Origin: an uncultured beta proteobacterium
GTDB lineage: Bacteria > Pseudomonadota > Gammaproteobacteria > Burkholderiales > Burkholderiaceae_B
Assembly: GCA_903821335.1 (NCBI GenBank)
Contig: CAIJKV010000288.1
Location: forward strand, 1 to 43,703
Direction: 5' to 3'
Length of the DNA stretch: 43,703 bases
In this document: positions 18,501-28,054 of the stretch, in pieces
Layout: the number at the start of each line of letters is the position of its first letter
Numbering within the stretch: the first letter of the stretch is position 1
The notes under the pieces: model-generated
What the model was told of the DNA's origin: nothing
Seen by the model: only the letters and a program-made list of their open reading frames with translations
Databases searched by the model: none
Translations under genes and position numbers: made by a program

Positions 18501-20321
18501 ATGTCACGCGCATTGCGTAACGTTGCCATCATCGCCCACGTTGACCACGGTAAAACCACCCTGGTTGATCAACTTTTGCGTCAGTCGGGCACGTTCCGAT
18601 CAAACGAAAAAATGACCGAACGCGTCATGGACTCGAACGATCTTGAAAAAGAACGTGGTATTACGATTTTGTCCAAGAACTGTGCAGTCGAATACGATGG
18701 CACGCACATCAACATCGTTGATACTCCCGGCCACGCTGACTTCGGTGGCGAGGTCGAACGCGTGCTGTCCATGGTTGACGGCGTACTGCTGCTGGTCGAT
18801 GCGGTCGAAGGCCCGATGCCCCAGACGCGTTTTGTAACCAAGAAAGCGCTGGCACTTGGACTCAAGCCGATTGTCGTGATCAACAAGGTCGACCGTCCTG
18901 GTGCCCGTGTTGACTACGTGATCAACGCTACTTTCGAATTGTTCGACAAACTTGGTGCTACCGAAGAACAGCTTGATTTTCCCGTGATCTACGCTTCGGG
19001 TTTGAATGGTTATGCCGGCCTGACGCCGGACGTTCGCGAAGGCGACATGCGTCCTCTGTTTGACGCAGTCCTGCAATATGTGCCGATGCGTGATGATGAT
19101 CCGACGGCTCCCTTGCAGTTCCAGATTTCGTCGATCGACTACAACAGCTATGTCGGCAAGATCGGTATTGGTCGTATCCGCCGTGGCAGCATCAAGCCCG
19201 GCATGGATGTGGTCTGTCTGACAGGCCCTGATGGTGTGCCGTTTAAAGGCCGTGTCAACCAGGTTCTGAAATTCAAGGGCCTTGAGCGCGAGATCGTTGA
19301 TGGCGCCATTGCTGGTGACATTATCCTGATCAACGGTATCGAAGACATCGCCATTGGCACCACGCTGTGCGCTCCGGATACCCCCGAAGCACTGCCGATG
19401 CTCAAGATTGACGAGCCCACTCTGACCATGAACTTCATGGTCAATACCAGCCCGCTGGCTGGTCGTGAGGGCAAGTTTGTCACCAGTCGCCAGCTGCGCG
19501 AACGCCTGGACCGTGAGCTCAAGTCCAATATGGCCTTGCGCGTACGTGAAACAGACGATGACACGGTGTTTGAAGTGTCTGGCCGTGGCGAACTGCACCT
19601 GACTATCCTGATTGAAACCATGCGTCGCGAAGGGTACGAGCTTGCTGTGTCGCGTCCTCGCGTTGTTTTCCACGAAGAGAACGGTGTTCGCACGGAACCC
19701 TACGAAAACCTGACCATCGACCTTGAGGACAACACTCAGGGCGTGGTGATGGAAGAGTTGGGCCGTCGTAAAGCCGAATTGCTGGACATGGTCAGTGATG
19801 GCAGAGGTCGTACCCGCCTCGAGTATCGCGTGCCAGCACGTGGCCTGATCGGCTTCCAGGGTGAGTTCATGACCATGACGCGCGGCAATGGCCTGATGAG
19901 TCATACCTTTGACGCTTACGGTCCTGTCAAAGATGGTTTGCTTGGCGAGCGCCACAATGGCGTGCTGATCAGCCAGTATGACGGCGAAGCAGTCGCCTAC
20001 TCAATCTGGAAGTTGCAGGAACGCGGCCGTATGTTCGTGTCGCATAACGACCCTGTGTACGAAGGCATGGTGATTGGTATCCACAGTCGCGACAATGACC
20101 TGGTGGTCAATCCCATCCGCGGCAAGCAGCTGACCAACGTGCGTTCATCGGGTACCGACGAAGCCGTGCGTCTGGTGACGCCAGTTGATTGCAATCTTGA
20201 GTACGCAGTCGAATTCATCAGCGATGATGAATTGGTCGAAGTCACGCCCAAGAGCATCCGTATCCGTAAGCGCTACTTGTCGGAAAACGAACGCAAGCGT
20301 ATGGCACGCTCGGACGGTTAA
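18501..20321 (+). CDS. typA: Translational GTPase TypA/BipA
   Basis: TypA/BipA (606 residues) is a ribosome-associated GTPase of the EF-G class, important for 50S assembly and growth at low temperature or under stress. The G domain carries AHVDHGKT (12-19), [23 protein letters not shown] and NKVDRPGA. Domains II and III/V follow, and the BipA-specific C-terminal domain includes [28 protein letters not shown] and the conserved end [22 protein letters not shown]. It is the last gene of the rimP operon and is followed by a strong terminator. Confidence 0.97.
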   Translation: MSRALRNVAIIAHVDHGKTTLVDQLLRQSGTFRSNEKMTERVMDSNDLEKERGITILSKNCAVEYDGTHINIVDTPGHADFGGEVERVLSMVDGVLLLVDAVEGPMPQTRFVTKKALALGLKPIVVINKVDRPGARVDYVINATFELFDKLGATEEQLDFPVIYASGLNGYAGLTPDVREGDMRPLFDAVLQYVPMRDDDPTAPLQFQISSIDYNSYVGKIGIGRIRRGSIKPGMDVVCLTGPDGVPFKGRVNQVLKFKGLEREIVDGAIAGDIILINGIEDIAIGTTLCAPDTPEALPMLKIDEPTLTMNFMVNTSPLAGREGKFVTSRQLRERLDRELKSNMALRVRETDDDTVFEVSGRGELHLTILIETMRREGYELAVSRPRVVFHEENGVRTEPYENLTIDLEDNTQGVVMEELGRRKAELLDMVSDGRGRTRLEYRVPARGLIGFQGEFMTMTRGNGLMSHTFDAYGPVKDGLLGERHNGVLISQYDGEAVAYSIWKLQERGRMFVSHNDPVYEGMVIGIHSRDNDLVVNPIRGKQLTNVRSSGTDEAVRLVTPVDCNLEYAVEFISDDELVEVTPKSIRIRKRYLSENERKRMARSDG

Positions 20322-20340
20322 TTCAGCAATCGTTGCGGCC

Positions 20341-20371
20341 AAAAAAAAGCACACCCAGGTGTGCTTTTTTT
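20341..20371. terminator. Bidirectional Rho-independent terminator after typA
   Basis: GCACAC and GTGTGC pair around the loop CCAG (20349-20364). The stem is flanked by eight A's and seven T's, so it can act in both directions. It lies 20 nt after the typA stop. In the other direction it would also end transcripts coming from gabD, beyond the 41-bp repeats. Confidence 0.85.
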
Positions 20372-20400
20372 GAATCCTATATGACTTGTCAGCACCCCTG

Positions 20401-20523
20401 GTTTCTCAGATTGCGCAGCCCTGCAGAGTCTGAGTTATCAAGTTTCTCAGATTGCGCAGCCCTGCAGAGTCTGAGTTACCAAGTTTCTCAGATTATGCAG
20501 CCCAGCAGAGTCTGAGTTACCAC
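20401..20523. repeat. Three-copy 41-bp tandem repeat with internal hairpins
   Basis: Three head-to-tail copies begin with GTTTCTCAG at 20401, 20442 and 20483, exactly 41 bp apart. Copies 1 and 2 differ at about one base; copy 3 has a few substitutions. Each unit contains the inverted pair CTCAGA...TCTGAG, so each could fold as a hairpin of about 30 nt with an inner GCAG/CTGC. The array fills the space between typA and gabD, which converge on it. There are no unique spacers, so it is not CRISPR. Confidence 0.95.
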
Positions 20524-20527
20524 AGGC

Positions 20528-22012
20528 TTAAATCCCGCCAAGACAGACATACTTCATTTCAATGAAGTCATCCATTCCGAACACAGAGCCTTCACGGCCG
20601 AGCCCAGACTGTTTGACCCCGCCGAAGGGCGCCATTTCGTTTGAAATCAGTCCAGTGTTGACGCCCACCATACCGTACTCCAGCGCCTCGGCGACGCGGA
20701 AGATGCGGCCGATATCGCGACTGTAGAAATAGGAAGCCAGGCCATAGTCGGTGTTGTTGGCCAGGCGAACCACATCGGCCTCGTCCGTGAATTTCACGAC
20801 AGGTGCCACGGGGCCAAAGGTTTCCTCGCGCATGCACAGCATGTCTTCGCTGACGTCTGCCAGCACGGTTGGCTCAAAGTAACGACCACCGCGTGCGTGT
20901 CGGGCACCACCTGTCAGTACCCTGGCGCCCTTGGCGACCGCATCCATGACGTGTTGCTCGACCTTGGCGATAGCGGCGTCATCGATCAGCGGGCCAGTGG
21001 TCACGTTGTCTTCAAAGCCTTCGCCCACTTTCAGGGTTTTCGAGACGCGTGCTGCCAGCTTTTCAACAAAACTGTCGTATACCTTCGCATGAACATACAG
21101 GCGGTTGGCGCAGACGCAAGTCTGGCCGGCGTTGCGATACTTGGATATCATTGCGCCCTCAATGGCAGCATCGACATCGGCATCATCAAACACGATGAAT
21201 GGGGCGAGGCCACCGAGTTCAAGGGACAGCTTCTTGATGGTGGGTGCGCTCTGCTTCATGAGGATACGACCCACTTCGGTCGAGCCGGTAAACGTGACCT
21301 TACGCACAATGGGGCTGGCGCACAGGACGTGGCCGATTTCGATCGACCGCGCGCTGTCGGCCGTCAGGATGTTGAGCACACCAGGCGGAATGCCAGCCTG
21401 CTCGGCCAGGACCGCCAGTGCGAGTGCCGACAAGGGAGTCTGCTCTGCCGGTTTGAGTACGATCGTGCAGCCCGCAGCGATGGCGGGTGCCACCTTGCGG
21501 GTAATCATGGCGATGGGAAAATTCCAGGGCGTGATCGCGGCGCACACGCCGATGGGTTCGCGCAGTACCAGCATGCGTGAATTGACGTTTGGCGAGGCGA
21601 TCGTATCGCCCATGACGCGTTTGGCTTGCTCGGAAAACCATTCCACAAACGAGGCGCCGTAGGCGATTTCGCCCTTCGCTTCCGCAAACGGTTTGCCTTG
21701 CTCGATCGTCATGATGCGGGCCAGGTCGTCGGTGCTGGCGACGATCAGGTCAAACCATTTACGCAGAATCACCGAACGCTCTTTTGCCGGTCGTGCACGC
21801 CAGGCCGGAAAGGCACGGTTGGCGGCTGCGATGGCTTGTTCAGCCTGCGCGGAACCCAGGTTAGCGACGTGCGCAATATTGCCACCAGTGGCCGGGTTAT
21901 CGACCGCGAACAGGCTGCCGTCAGTGGCATCCACCCATTTCCCGTCGATATATGACTGCGTGCGCAGCAAGTCGGGATTATTCAGTTTTGTTGGAAATAC
22001 GGCTTGATCCAT
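20528..22012 (-). CDS. gabD: NAD(P)-dependent succinate-semialdehyde dehydrogenase (GabD type)
   Basis: Aldehyde dehydrogenase of 494 residues closely resembling E. coli GabD along its whole length. It oxidises succinate semialdehyde to succinate in 4-aminobutyrate and related catabolism. Signature segments are TPWNFPIAMITRK (161-173), the general base E265 (LSLELGG), the catalytic C299 (NAGQTCVCANRLYV), KEETFGP-type REETFGP, and SNEMAPFGGVKQSGLGREGS near the end. The frame is open to 22093. The ATG at 22012 has a GGGGA ribosome site 6 nt before it and gives the usual family start. A LOG-family gene lies 81 nt upstream on the same strand. No transaminase gene (gabT) is adjacent. Confidence 0.92.
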   Translation of the reverse strand: MDQAVFPTKLNNPDLLRTQSYIDGKWVDATDGSLFAVDNPATGGNIAHVANLGSAQAEQAIAAANRAFPAWRARPAKERSVILRKWFDLIVASTDDLARIMTIEQGKPFAEAKGEIAYGASFVEWFSEQAKRVMGDTIASPNVNSRMLVLREPIGVCAAITPWNFPIAMITRKVAPAIAAGCTIVLKPAEQTPLSALALAVLAEQAGIPPGVLNILTADSARSIEIGHVLCASPIVRKVTFTGSTEVGRILMKQSAPTIKKLSLELGGLAPFIVFDDADVDAAIEGAMISKYRNAGQTCVCANRLYVHAKVYDSFVEKLAARVSKTLKVGEGFEDNVTTGPLIDDAAIAKVEQHVMDAVAKGARVLTGGARHARGGRYFEPTVLADVSEDMLCMREETFGPVAPVVKFTDEADVVRLANNTDYGLASYFYSRDIGRIFRVAEALEYGMVGVNTGLISNEMAPFGGVKQSGLGREGSVFGMDDFIEMKYVCLGGI

Positions 22013-22093
22013 TTGTTTCCCCATCATGTGTGTAACGGCACGTGGCGCGTCAGATTTTTTTGAATGTTGAACGTCAAGTTTAGCGCCACGCAA

Positions 22094-22774
22094 TCACACA
22101 GGCAGGCTGCCGCGTTGCGCGATAGCATTCAAATGCGCTTTGTAAAAACGTTGAATGTGCGCGACCGCCTCTTCCGGCGAGTCCACGACTGTGAATACAT
22201 GTGGGTCGGCGGCATCAATCAGGCCGTTTGCCAGCAATTGCTGGTTGATCCAGTGCGTCAATCCTGACCAGAAGGCGATCCCCACCAAAATAATGGGTCC
22301 GGGTGGCAGTTTCTTGGTCTGGATCAGGGTCAGGGCTTCGAACAGCTCATCAAGTGTGCCAAAGCCGCCTGGCAGGGCGATGTAGGCCATGCTGTGCATG
22401 AAAAAAGCAGCCTTGCGTGGCGCAAAGTGCCTGAAGGAAAGCCCGATAGTCTGATATGGGTTGGGAGCCGATTCCTTGGGCAGCACGATATGCAACCCAA
22501 CACTGACACCACCGGCCTCATGCGCACCCTGGTTGGCTGCATGCATGATTCCGGGGCCGCCACCTACCAGCACTGCAAAGCCTTCTTTTGCCAGTAGTTG
22601 ACCGATTTTAATGGCACGTTGATAATGAATCGAGTCCGGTTTGATCCGGGCGCTGCCAAATACGCTGACAGCGGGGCCAATCTCGGCCAACGCGGCGGCA
22701 GCGGCTGTCATCTCTGACATAATTTGGGTTGTCTGCTCAATGATGGGCGAGACCGACTGTTGTGCGTCACTCAT
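22094..22774 (-). CDS. LOG-family Rossmann-fold protein (nucleotide 5'-monophosphate phosphoribohydrolase type)
   Basis: A 226-residue protein of the LOG/TIGR00730 family. The family cleaves the N-glycosidic bond of cytokinin or ordinary nucleoside monophosphates to base and ribose 5-phosphate. It carries GGGPGIM (71-77) and the signature PGGFGTLDE (135-143), with the conserved Arg/Lys of FRHFAPRK just before. About 35 extra N-terminal residues precede the Rossmann fold. The start ATG (22774-22772) shares bases with the polA ATG on the other strand (CATG). An AAGG 8 nt upstream, lying within the first polA codons, serves as its ribosome site. Substrate not determinable here. Confidence 0.88.
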   Translation of the reverse strand: MSDAQQSVSPIIEQTTQIMSEMTAAAAALAEIGPAVSVFGSARIKPDSIHYQRAIKIGQLLAKEGFAVLVGGGPGIMHAANQGAHEAGGVSVGLHIVLPKESAPNPYQTIGLSFRHFAPRKAAFFMHSMAYIALPGGFGTLDELFEALTLIQTKKLPPGPIILVGIAFWSGLTHWINQQLLANGLIDAADPHVFTVVDSPEEAVAHIQRFYKAHLNAIAQRGSLPV

Positions 22775-25493
22775 GAAAAAAACCTTATTGCTGGTGGATG
22801 GATCAAGCTACCTGTACCGCGCGGTCCATGCCATGCCCGATTTGCGCAATGCACAGGGTGAGCCTACAGGCGCAATATATGGCGTAGTCAACATGATGCG
22901 CAAACTATTGCATGACTACCAGGCACAGTATGCCGCATGTGTGTTTGACGTGCGCGGCAAAACCTTTCGCGACGACCTGTACCCCGAATACAAATCTCAC
23001 CGCCCCCCCATGCCAGAAGACCTCGCGGCCCAGATTGAACCCATCCACGCTGCCATTCGCGCCATGGGCTGGCCCGTGCTGGGGGTGCAGGGCGTCGAAG
23101 CCGATGATGTCATTGGCTCTCTCGCCCGCTGGGCGACTGATCACGACGTGCACACTGTGATTTCCACCGGGGACAAAGATCTGGCGCAGCTGGTCAATTC
23201 CCATGTGACACTGGTCAACACCATGTCCGGCGAGAAGCTTGATCCGCAGGGTGTCGTGCGTAAATTTGGCGTCACGCCCGAGCGTATCGTGGACTACCTC
23301 ATGTTGGTGGGTGACACGGTTGATAACGTGCCGGGTGTGCACAAGGTGGGTCCCAAGACGGCTGCCAAGTGGATCAGCGAATACGGTTCTGTCGAGGGAC
23401 TGGTTGACCATGCCCCTGACATCAAGGGCGTCGCGGGTGAAAACTTGCGTGCGGCCATCAGCCAGTTTGCGCTGACACGTGAGTTGCTGACGGTAAAAAT
23501 AGATTGTGATCTGCACCAGGAGGTGCCCGATATCGAGAGCCTGGCTCCTCGACCGATCGACAGCGGGGCGCTGATTGGTTTGTTTGAGCGCTACGGGTTC
23601 AGGACCTGGTTGCGTGAACTGACTGCAGACGACGCGCGCGTGCCAACCGGCGACACACGCCTGGCACCCGTGGCGGCGCGGCCCGCAGCACCCGGTCAGA
23701 CTGACTACCAGACCATCCTGGACCTTGACGCCCTGGACACCTGGATCGCGCGTGCCAAGGCTTCGCCTTGCGTGGCACTGGATACCGAGACGACCTCACT
23801 TGAGTCCATGCAGGCTCGCTTGGTTGGTATTTCCCTGTCGACCGAGCCAGGCATGGCCTGTTACATACCGGTGGCGCACCGTGGGCACGATGCCAGCGGA
23901 CAGCTGCCGCGTGCTGAGGTGTTGGCCAGAATGAAGTCCTGGCTTGAAAGTGACTGCCCAACCAAACTGTTGCACCACGCCAAGTATGACACCCATGTCT
24001 TTGCCAATGAAGGCATCGACCTGAGGGGCGTGGCCGACGACACCATGCTGCAGGCCTATGTCCTTGAATCGCACAAGGGCGTGGGGCTTGCCGACCTTGC
24101 CCAGCGCTGGCTGGGCCTCAAGGGTGTTTCGTTCGAAGATCTCTGCGGCAAGGGTGTCCACCAGCTTTGCTTTGACCAGATCGATATCGAGCGAGCGTCG
24201 CATTACGCCTGCGAAGATGCCGATTTCACGCTGCGCCTGCATGCATTGCTGCGGCCCAAGCTGCGGGAAGTCGCCAAGCTCGAAGACATCTACCAGCTCG
24301 AAATGAAGGTGTCGCGGGCCTTGTTTGAAATCGAACGCAATGGCGTGATGGTGGATGCGGCGGAACTTGGACGCCAGAGTCATGTGCTTGGCCAGGAAAT
24401 GCTGACTCTTGAAACGCGCGCCTACGAACTTGCGGGTCAGCCGTTTAATCTGAACTCACCCAAGCAACTCGGAGAAATTCTGTTTGGCCGCATGCAGTTG
24501 CCTGTCGTGCGCAAGACCGCGGGTGGTGTGCCGTCGACAGACGAAGAGGTCTTGACCCGCCTGGCGCAAGACTATCCGTTGCCACAGGTGCTGCTCGAGT
24601 ACCGCGGCCTGGCCAAGCTCAAGTCGACCTACACCGACAAACTGCCCAAAATGATCAACCCGTCGACCGGGCGTATACACACGCACTACGCACAGGCCGC
24701 AGTGATCACCGGGAGGCTCGCCTCGACGGATCCGAATTTGCAGAATATTCCCGTCAGGTCCGCGGCTGGGCGTCGCGTGCGTCGTGCCTTTATTGCTAGT
24801 GACGGTGTCATTATCTCGGCCGACTATTCCCAGATCGAGTTGCGCGTCATGGCGCACGTGTCCAATGACGTGAGCCTGCAACAGGCATTCGCGGCCGGCG
24901 AAGACATTCACCGTGCCACGGCGTCCGAGGTGTTTGGCGTGTCGCTGGCCGACGTGTCTGCTGAGCAGCGTCGCGCCGCCAAGGCAATTAATTTTGGCCT
25001 GATCTATGGCATGGGCGCCTTCGGGCTCGCCTCGAACCTGGGCATTACGCGCGATGCGGCGCAGTCCTACATTGATCGCTATTTCACGCGCTACCCAGGT
25101 GTTGCCCAGTACATGGCCGAGACACGCACCCTGGCGCATGCCCAAGGCTATGTCGAAACTGTCTTTGGCCGCAGGCTCTGGCTTGCCGATATCAACGCAG
25201 CAGGCGCGCGCCGCGCGGGCGCTGAGCGGGCGGCCATCAACGCTCCGATGCAGGGCACGGCTGCCGATTTGATCAAGATGGCGATGGTGGCGGTGCAAGA
25301 CTGGTTGATCGAACACGACATGCGCACCCGGCTGGTCATGCAGGTGCATGATGAACTGGTGCTGGATGTGCCACTTGCTGAACGTGATCAAGTCAAGGAC
25401 AATCTGCCTCGGTTGATGTGTGATGTGGCCAGTTTGCGGGTGCCGCTGGTTGCTGAAGTCGGGGTCGGCGCCAATTGGGAACAGGCTCACTGA
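22773..25493 (+). CDS. polA: DNA polymerase I
   Basis: Pol I (906 residues) fills gaps and removes RNA primers and damaged DNA. The 5'-3' nuclease domain (1-300) has LLLVDGSSYLYRA, FRDDLYPEYKSHRPPMPEDL and GVEADDVIGSLAR. The 3'-5' proofreading domain appears active, with D337 and E339 in LDTETTS. The polymerase domain has motif A DYSQIELR (D684), the O-helix region RRAAKAINFGLIYGMGAFGLA, and motif C QVHDELVLD (D860). The frame runs upstream to 22641, but the ATG at 22773 gives the family N-terminus (MKKTLLLVDG). No strong ribosome site precedes it, and its promoter must lie inside the divergent LOG gene. Confidence 0.96.
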   Translation: MKKTLLLVDGSSYLYRAVHAMPDLRNAQGEPTGAIYGVVNMMRKLLHDYQAQYAACVFDVRGKTFRDDLYPEYKSHRPPMPEDLAAQIEPIHAAIRAMGWPVLGVQGVEADDVIGSLARWATDHDVHTVISTGDKDLAQLVNSHVTLVNTMSGEKLDPQGVVRKFGVTPERIVDYLMLVGDTVDNVPGVHKVGPKTAAKWISEYGSVEGLVDHAPDIKGVAGENLRAAISQFALTRELLTVKIDCDLHQEVPDIESLAPRPIDSGALIGLFERYGFRTWLRELTADDARVPTGDTRLAPVAARPAAPGQTDYQTILDLDALDTWIARAKASPCVALDTETTSLESMQARLVGISLSTEPGMACYIPVAHRGHDASGQLPRAEVLARMKSWLESDCPTKLLHHAKYDTHVFANEGIDLRGVADDTMLQAYVLESHKGVGLADLAQRWLGLKGVSFEDLCGKGVHQLCFDQIDIERASHYACEDADFTLRLHALLRPKLREVAKLEDIYQLEMKVSRALFEIERNGVMVDAAELGRQSHVLGQEMLTLETRAYELAGQPFNLNSPKQLGEILFGRMQLPVVRKTAGGVPSTDEEVLTRLAQDYPLPQVLLEYRGLAKLKSTYTDKLPKMINPSTGRIHTHYAQAAVITGRLASTDPNLQNIPVRSAAGRRVRRAFIASDGVIISADYSQIELRVMAHVSNDVSLQQAFAAGEDIHRATASEVFGVSLADVSAEQRRAAKAINFGLIYGMGAFGLASNLGITRDAAQSYIDRYFTRYPGVAQYMAETRTLAHAQGYVETVFGRRLWLADINAAGARRAGAERAAINAPMQGTAADLIKMAMVAVQDWLIEHDMRTRLVMQVHDELVLDVPLAERDQVKDNLPRLMCDVASLRVPLVAEVGVGANWEQAH

Positions 25494-25494
25494 C

Positions 25495-26274
25495 ATGCTG
25501 CTGATCTGGATTCTCCTGTCCGCAGTGGCAGGCGGTATGTTCGCTCTGGTCGTGGCGCACTGGCTGGCGTACCGACTCTTTGCGGGCTACCTTCATCATA
25601 TGGTCAGCCTGTCGGTGGGCGTACTGCTTGCGGTGGCGTTTCTCCACCTCTTGCCCGAGGCCTTCGAAGCGCAGGTCGACGCGCATACCCTGTTTGCCTG
25701 GATGCTTGGGTCGGTGATCGGCTTCTTTGTGCTGGAAAAAATTGCACTGCTACGACACAGTCACCACCATGAAGGTGACGGGCACCACCATCATCATGGT
25801 CATGACCGGCACGAGGCCGGGCAAGGCGGTGTCATGATCTTGATTGGCAGTTCTCTGCACAACCTGGCGGACGGTGTACTGATTGCCGCGGCGTTTCTTG
25901 TCGATCCAGCACTTGGTGTGTTGACAGCCGCTTCAATCATCCTTCACGAAATCCCCCACAAACTCAGTGATTTTGTGGTGCTCATCAACGCAGGCCTCAC
26001 TCGCCAGCGTGCCTTCCAGCTCATTCTGTTTACCAGTTTGTGTTCAGCGGCAGGCGGCGTGATCGGATACTTTGTATTCAACCAGTTCCAGGCGTGGTTG
26101 CCTTACCTGCTTGTGGTGGCGGCCAGCAGTTTCCTGTATATCTCGATTGCAGATCTGATGCCGCAAATGCATGAGCGCGGCTCGCTGAACGAGGCGGGTC
26201 CGCAACTATTTCTGGTGGCTGTTGGCATTAGCCTGATCTATGCTGTGACCCTGGTATTGCACCGGGCACATTAA
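25495..26274 (+). CDS. ZIP-family divalent metal transporter
   Basis: Inner-membrane ZIP transporter of 259 residues, expected to import Zn or another divalent metal into the cytoplasm. It shows about eight hydrophobic segments. A cytoplasmic-type loop rich in histidine (88-106, with HHHEGDGHHHHHGH) lies between the third and fourth. The paired metal-site motifs HNLADG (122-127) and HEIPHKLSD (151-159) mark the fourth and fifth helices. The ATG at 25495 directly follows the polA stop (TGAC-ATG), so it is likely co-transcribed with polA. The metal specificity cannot be stated from sequence. Confidence 0.9.
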   Translation: MLLIWILLSAVAGGMFALVVAHWLAYRLFAGYLHHMVSLSVGVLLAVAFLHLLPEAFEAQVDAHTLFAWMLGSVIGFFVLEKIALLRHSHHHEGDGHHHHHGHDRHEAGQGGVMILIGSSLHNLADGVLIAAAFLVDPALGVLTAASIILHEIPHKLSDFVVLINAGLTRQRAFQLILFTSLCSAAGGVIGYFVFNQFQAWLPYLLVVAASSFLYISIADLMPQMHERGSLNEAGPQLFLVAVGISLIYAVTLVLHRAH

Positions 26275-26299
26275 ACCAAGCAACTTCGCGGGAGTGTTC

Positions 26300-27082
26300 A
26301 TGAAAAAGCCATCTACACCCACCAATATCATCGTCACGACTGCCAAGGGCCTGCGCGAAGGCAGCCTTCAATTGCCGGTTGGCGATGGTGCGATCGAGGC
26401 TTATTTCGCCGCACCGGACAAGACAGGACGCTTTCCCGTCTTGCTGGTTGTGCAAGAGGTCTTCGGGTTGCATGAACACATTCGCGATGTCTGCCGCCGG
26501 TTTGCGCATGCGGGTTACCTGGCGATTGCCCCGCAGCTTTATCAGCGCCAGGGCGATCCGTCGGGCTATACCGACATCCCTGAGTTGGTGCGCGACATCG
26601 TGAGCAAAGTCCCTGACGAACAGGTCATGGCGGACCTCGATGCCAGCCTGGTCTGGGCCGGCCTGCACGGCGGAAATCTCTCGCAGGTGGCGGTGACCGG
26701 TTTTTGCTGGGGTGGCCGCCTGGTCTGGATGTACGCGGCCTACCAGCCCATGGTCAAGGTGGCCGTGGCCTGGTATGGCAGACTCACGGTTGGCCACGGT
26801 CCGTTGCAAGTGCGCAATCCGGTCGACGTGACCGCGACGCTGCATGGCCCGGTGCTGGGCCTATATGGGGGACAGGATGCCAGTATCCCGATGGCGGATG
26901 TGCAAATCATGCGCGAGGCGCTGTCCAAGGGCAATGCGCACGCCAAGGCGTCTCGTATGCATGTGTACCAGGATGCCGGGCATGCGTTCTATGCCGACTA
27001 CCGTCCCAGCTACCTGAAAGCTGCCGCAGATGACGGTTGGAAACGTTGCCTTGCCTGGCTGTCGAAACACATTATTCACTAG
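26300..27082 (+). CDS. Dienelactone hydrolase family protein
   Basis: A 260-residue alpha/beta hydrolase of the dienelactone hydrolase family, with a Cys-Asp-His triad visible at C136 (GFCWGG), D193 (YGGQDASIP) and H228 (DAGHAF). Early family signatures are QEVFGLHEHIRDVCRRFAHAGYLAIAP. The classical enzyme opens dienelactone in chlorocatechol breakdown. Many chromosomal relatives have unknown substrates, and no aromatic-degradation genes are adjacent, so the substrate is open. GGGAG overlaps an alternative GTG at 26294; the ATG at 26300 is 5 nt beyond that ribosome site. It converges with htpX, whose stop begins 2 nt away. Confidence 0.88.
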   Translation: MKKPSTPTNIIVTTAKGLREGSLQLPVGDGAIEAYFAAPDKTGRFPVLLVVQEVFGLHEHIRDVCRRFAHAGYLAIAPQLYQRQGDPSGYTDIPELVRDIVSKVPDEQVMADLDASLVWAGLHGGNLSQVAVTGFCWGGRLVWMYAAYQPMVKVAVAWYGRLTVGHGPLQVRNPVDVTATLHGPVLGLYGGQDASIPMADVQIMREALSKGNAHAKASRMHVYQDAGHAFYADYRPSYLKAAADDGWKRCLAWLSKHIIH

Positions 27083-27083
27083 A

Positions 27084-27965
27084 TCAGGTCACCCGCATTT
27101 GCTGCAAAGCCTGAATGCGGGCAGCAATGGGCGGGTGCGTGGCGAACAGGGCGCTGATGCCTGCGCCGCCGCTGATACCAGAGGCCTCGAAACTTTTTGG
27201 CAATTCGCCAGGTGTCAGGCCGCCGAGTCTGGCCAGCGCGCGAATCATGGGTTCGCGCGAACTGAGCAAGGTTGCGGATCCCGCGTCGGCACGGTATTCG
27301 CGCTGGCGCGAGAACCAGGCCACGATGATGCTGGCCAGTGCACCGAAGGCAATTTCGCCGACAAGGACTGAAATGTAATAGGCAATGCCAACATCCTTGT
27401 CATTCTTGAGCAGGACACGGTCGATGAAATAGCCGACCACGCGTGCCAGAAAGATGACGAAGGTGTTGACCACGCCCTGGATCAGTGTCAGCGTCACCAT
27501 GTCGCCGTTTGCGATGTGGGCGACTTCGTGGGCCAGCACGGCTGAGATTTCTTCTTCGGTCATGCTGTTGAGCAGTCCCGTTGACACGGCGACCAGCGCG
27601 CTGTCGCGAAAGGCGCCAGTTGCGAACGCGTTGGGCTCACCCTCATAGATCGCGACCTCGGGGCGACCGATCTTGGCACGGTCAGCCAACTGGTAAACGG
27701 TGTCGAGCAGCCAGGATTGCTGCGGGCCACCTGGAGCCTGGGGATCAATGACTTGCGCACCGGTGCTCCATTTAGCCATGGGTTTGCTGATCAGCAGCGA
27801 AATGATCGAGCCGGTAAACCCGACCACCAGTGAAAAGATGAGCAGGGCCTGCAGATTCAGCCCTTGCTGAGTGATAAACCGGCCAACACCCAGGACGCTC
27901 AGTGTGGCACTGAGGACGAGCATGACGGCCAGGTTAGTGAGAAGAAAAAGTACGATTCGTTTCAT
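27084..27965 (-). CDS. htpX: Membrane zinc metalloprotease HtpX
   Basis: HtpX (293 residues, the same length as in E. coli) is an M48 inner-membrane protease that degrades misfolded membrane proteins. Two N-terminal membrane segments (about 4-26 and 38-58) come first. The zinc site is H146-E-V-A-H150 and the third ligand is probably E223 ([10 protein letters not shown]). Two further hydrophobic stretches (about 160-182 and 195-217) lie between. In E. coli it belongs to the CpxR envelope-stress regulon; I see no matching operator here. Confidence 0.95.
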   Translation of the reverse strand: MKRIVLFLLTNLAVMLVLSATLSVLGVGRFITQQGLNLQALLIFSLVVGFTGSIISLLISKPMAKWSTGAQVIDPQAPGGPQQSWLLDTVYQLADRAKIGRPEVAIYEGEPNAFATGAFRDSALVAVSTGLLNSMTEEEISAVLAHEVAHIANGDMVTLTLIQGVVNTFVIFLARVVGYFIDRVLLKNDKDVGIAYYISVLVGEIAFGALASIIVAWFSRQREYRADAGSATLLSSREPMIRALARLGGLTPGELPKSFEASGISGGAGISALFATHPPIAARIQALQQMRVT

Positions 27966-28054
27966 GGAGATGGATTAAAAAGGTGTACCTGACGCGGACG
28001 TGCGCTTGATCGCCGGAGTATAGTGGAGCCTGATACTTTTTTGGTTTTTTCCCC

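Noticed and set aside
18600-19955. Long minus-strand open frame (451 codons) opposite typA
   Set aside because: It lies wholly antisense to a highly conserved gene, has no recognisable domain, and such frames are common opposite GC-rich genes.
20401-20523. CRISPR array
   Set aside because: The three 41-bp units are directly adjacent with no unique spacers and no cas genes are near.
24456-25496. Minus-strand open frame of 346 codons opposite polA
   Set aside because: Fully inside the polymerase domain of polA on the other strand with no motif of its own.
27966-28054. TATAGT box as a promoter of the DMT permease
   Set aside because: No -35 element at a suitable distance; the nearest TTGATC is only 7 nt upstream.
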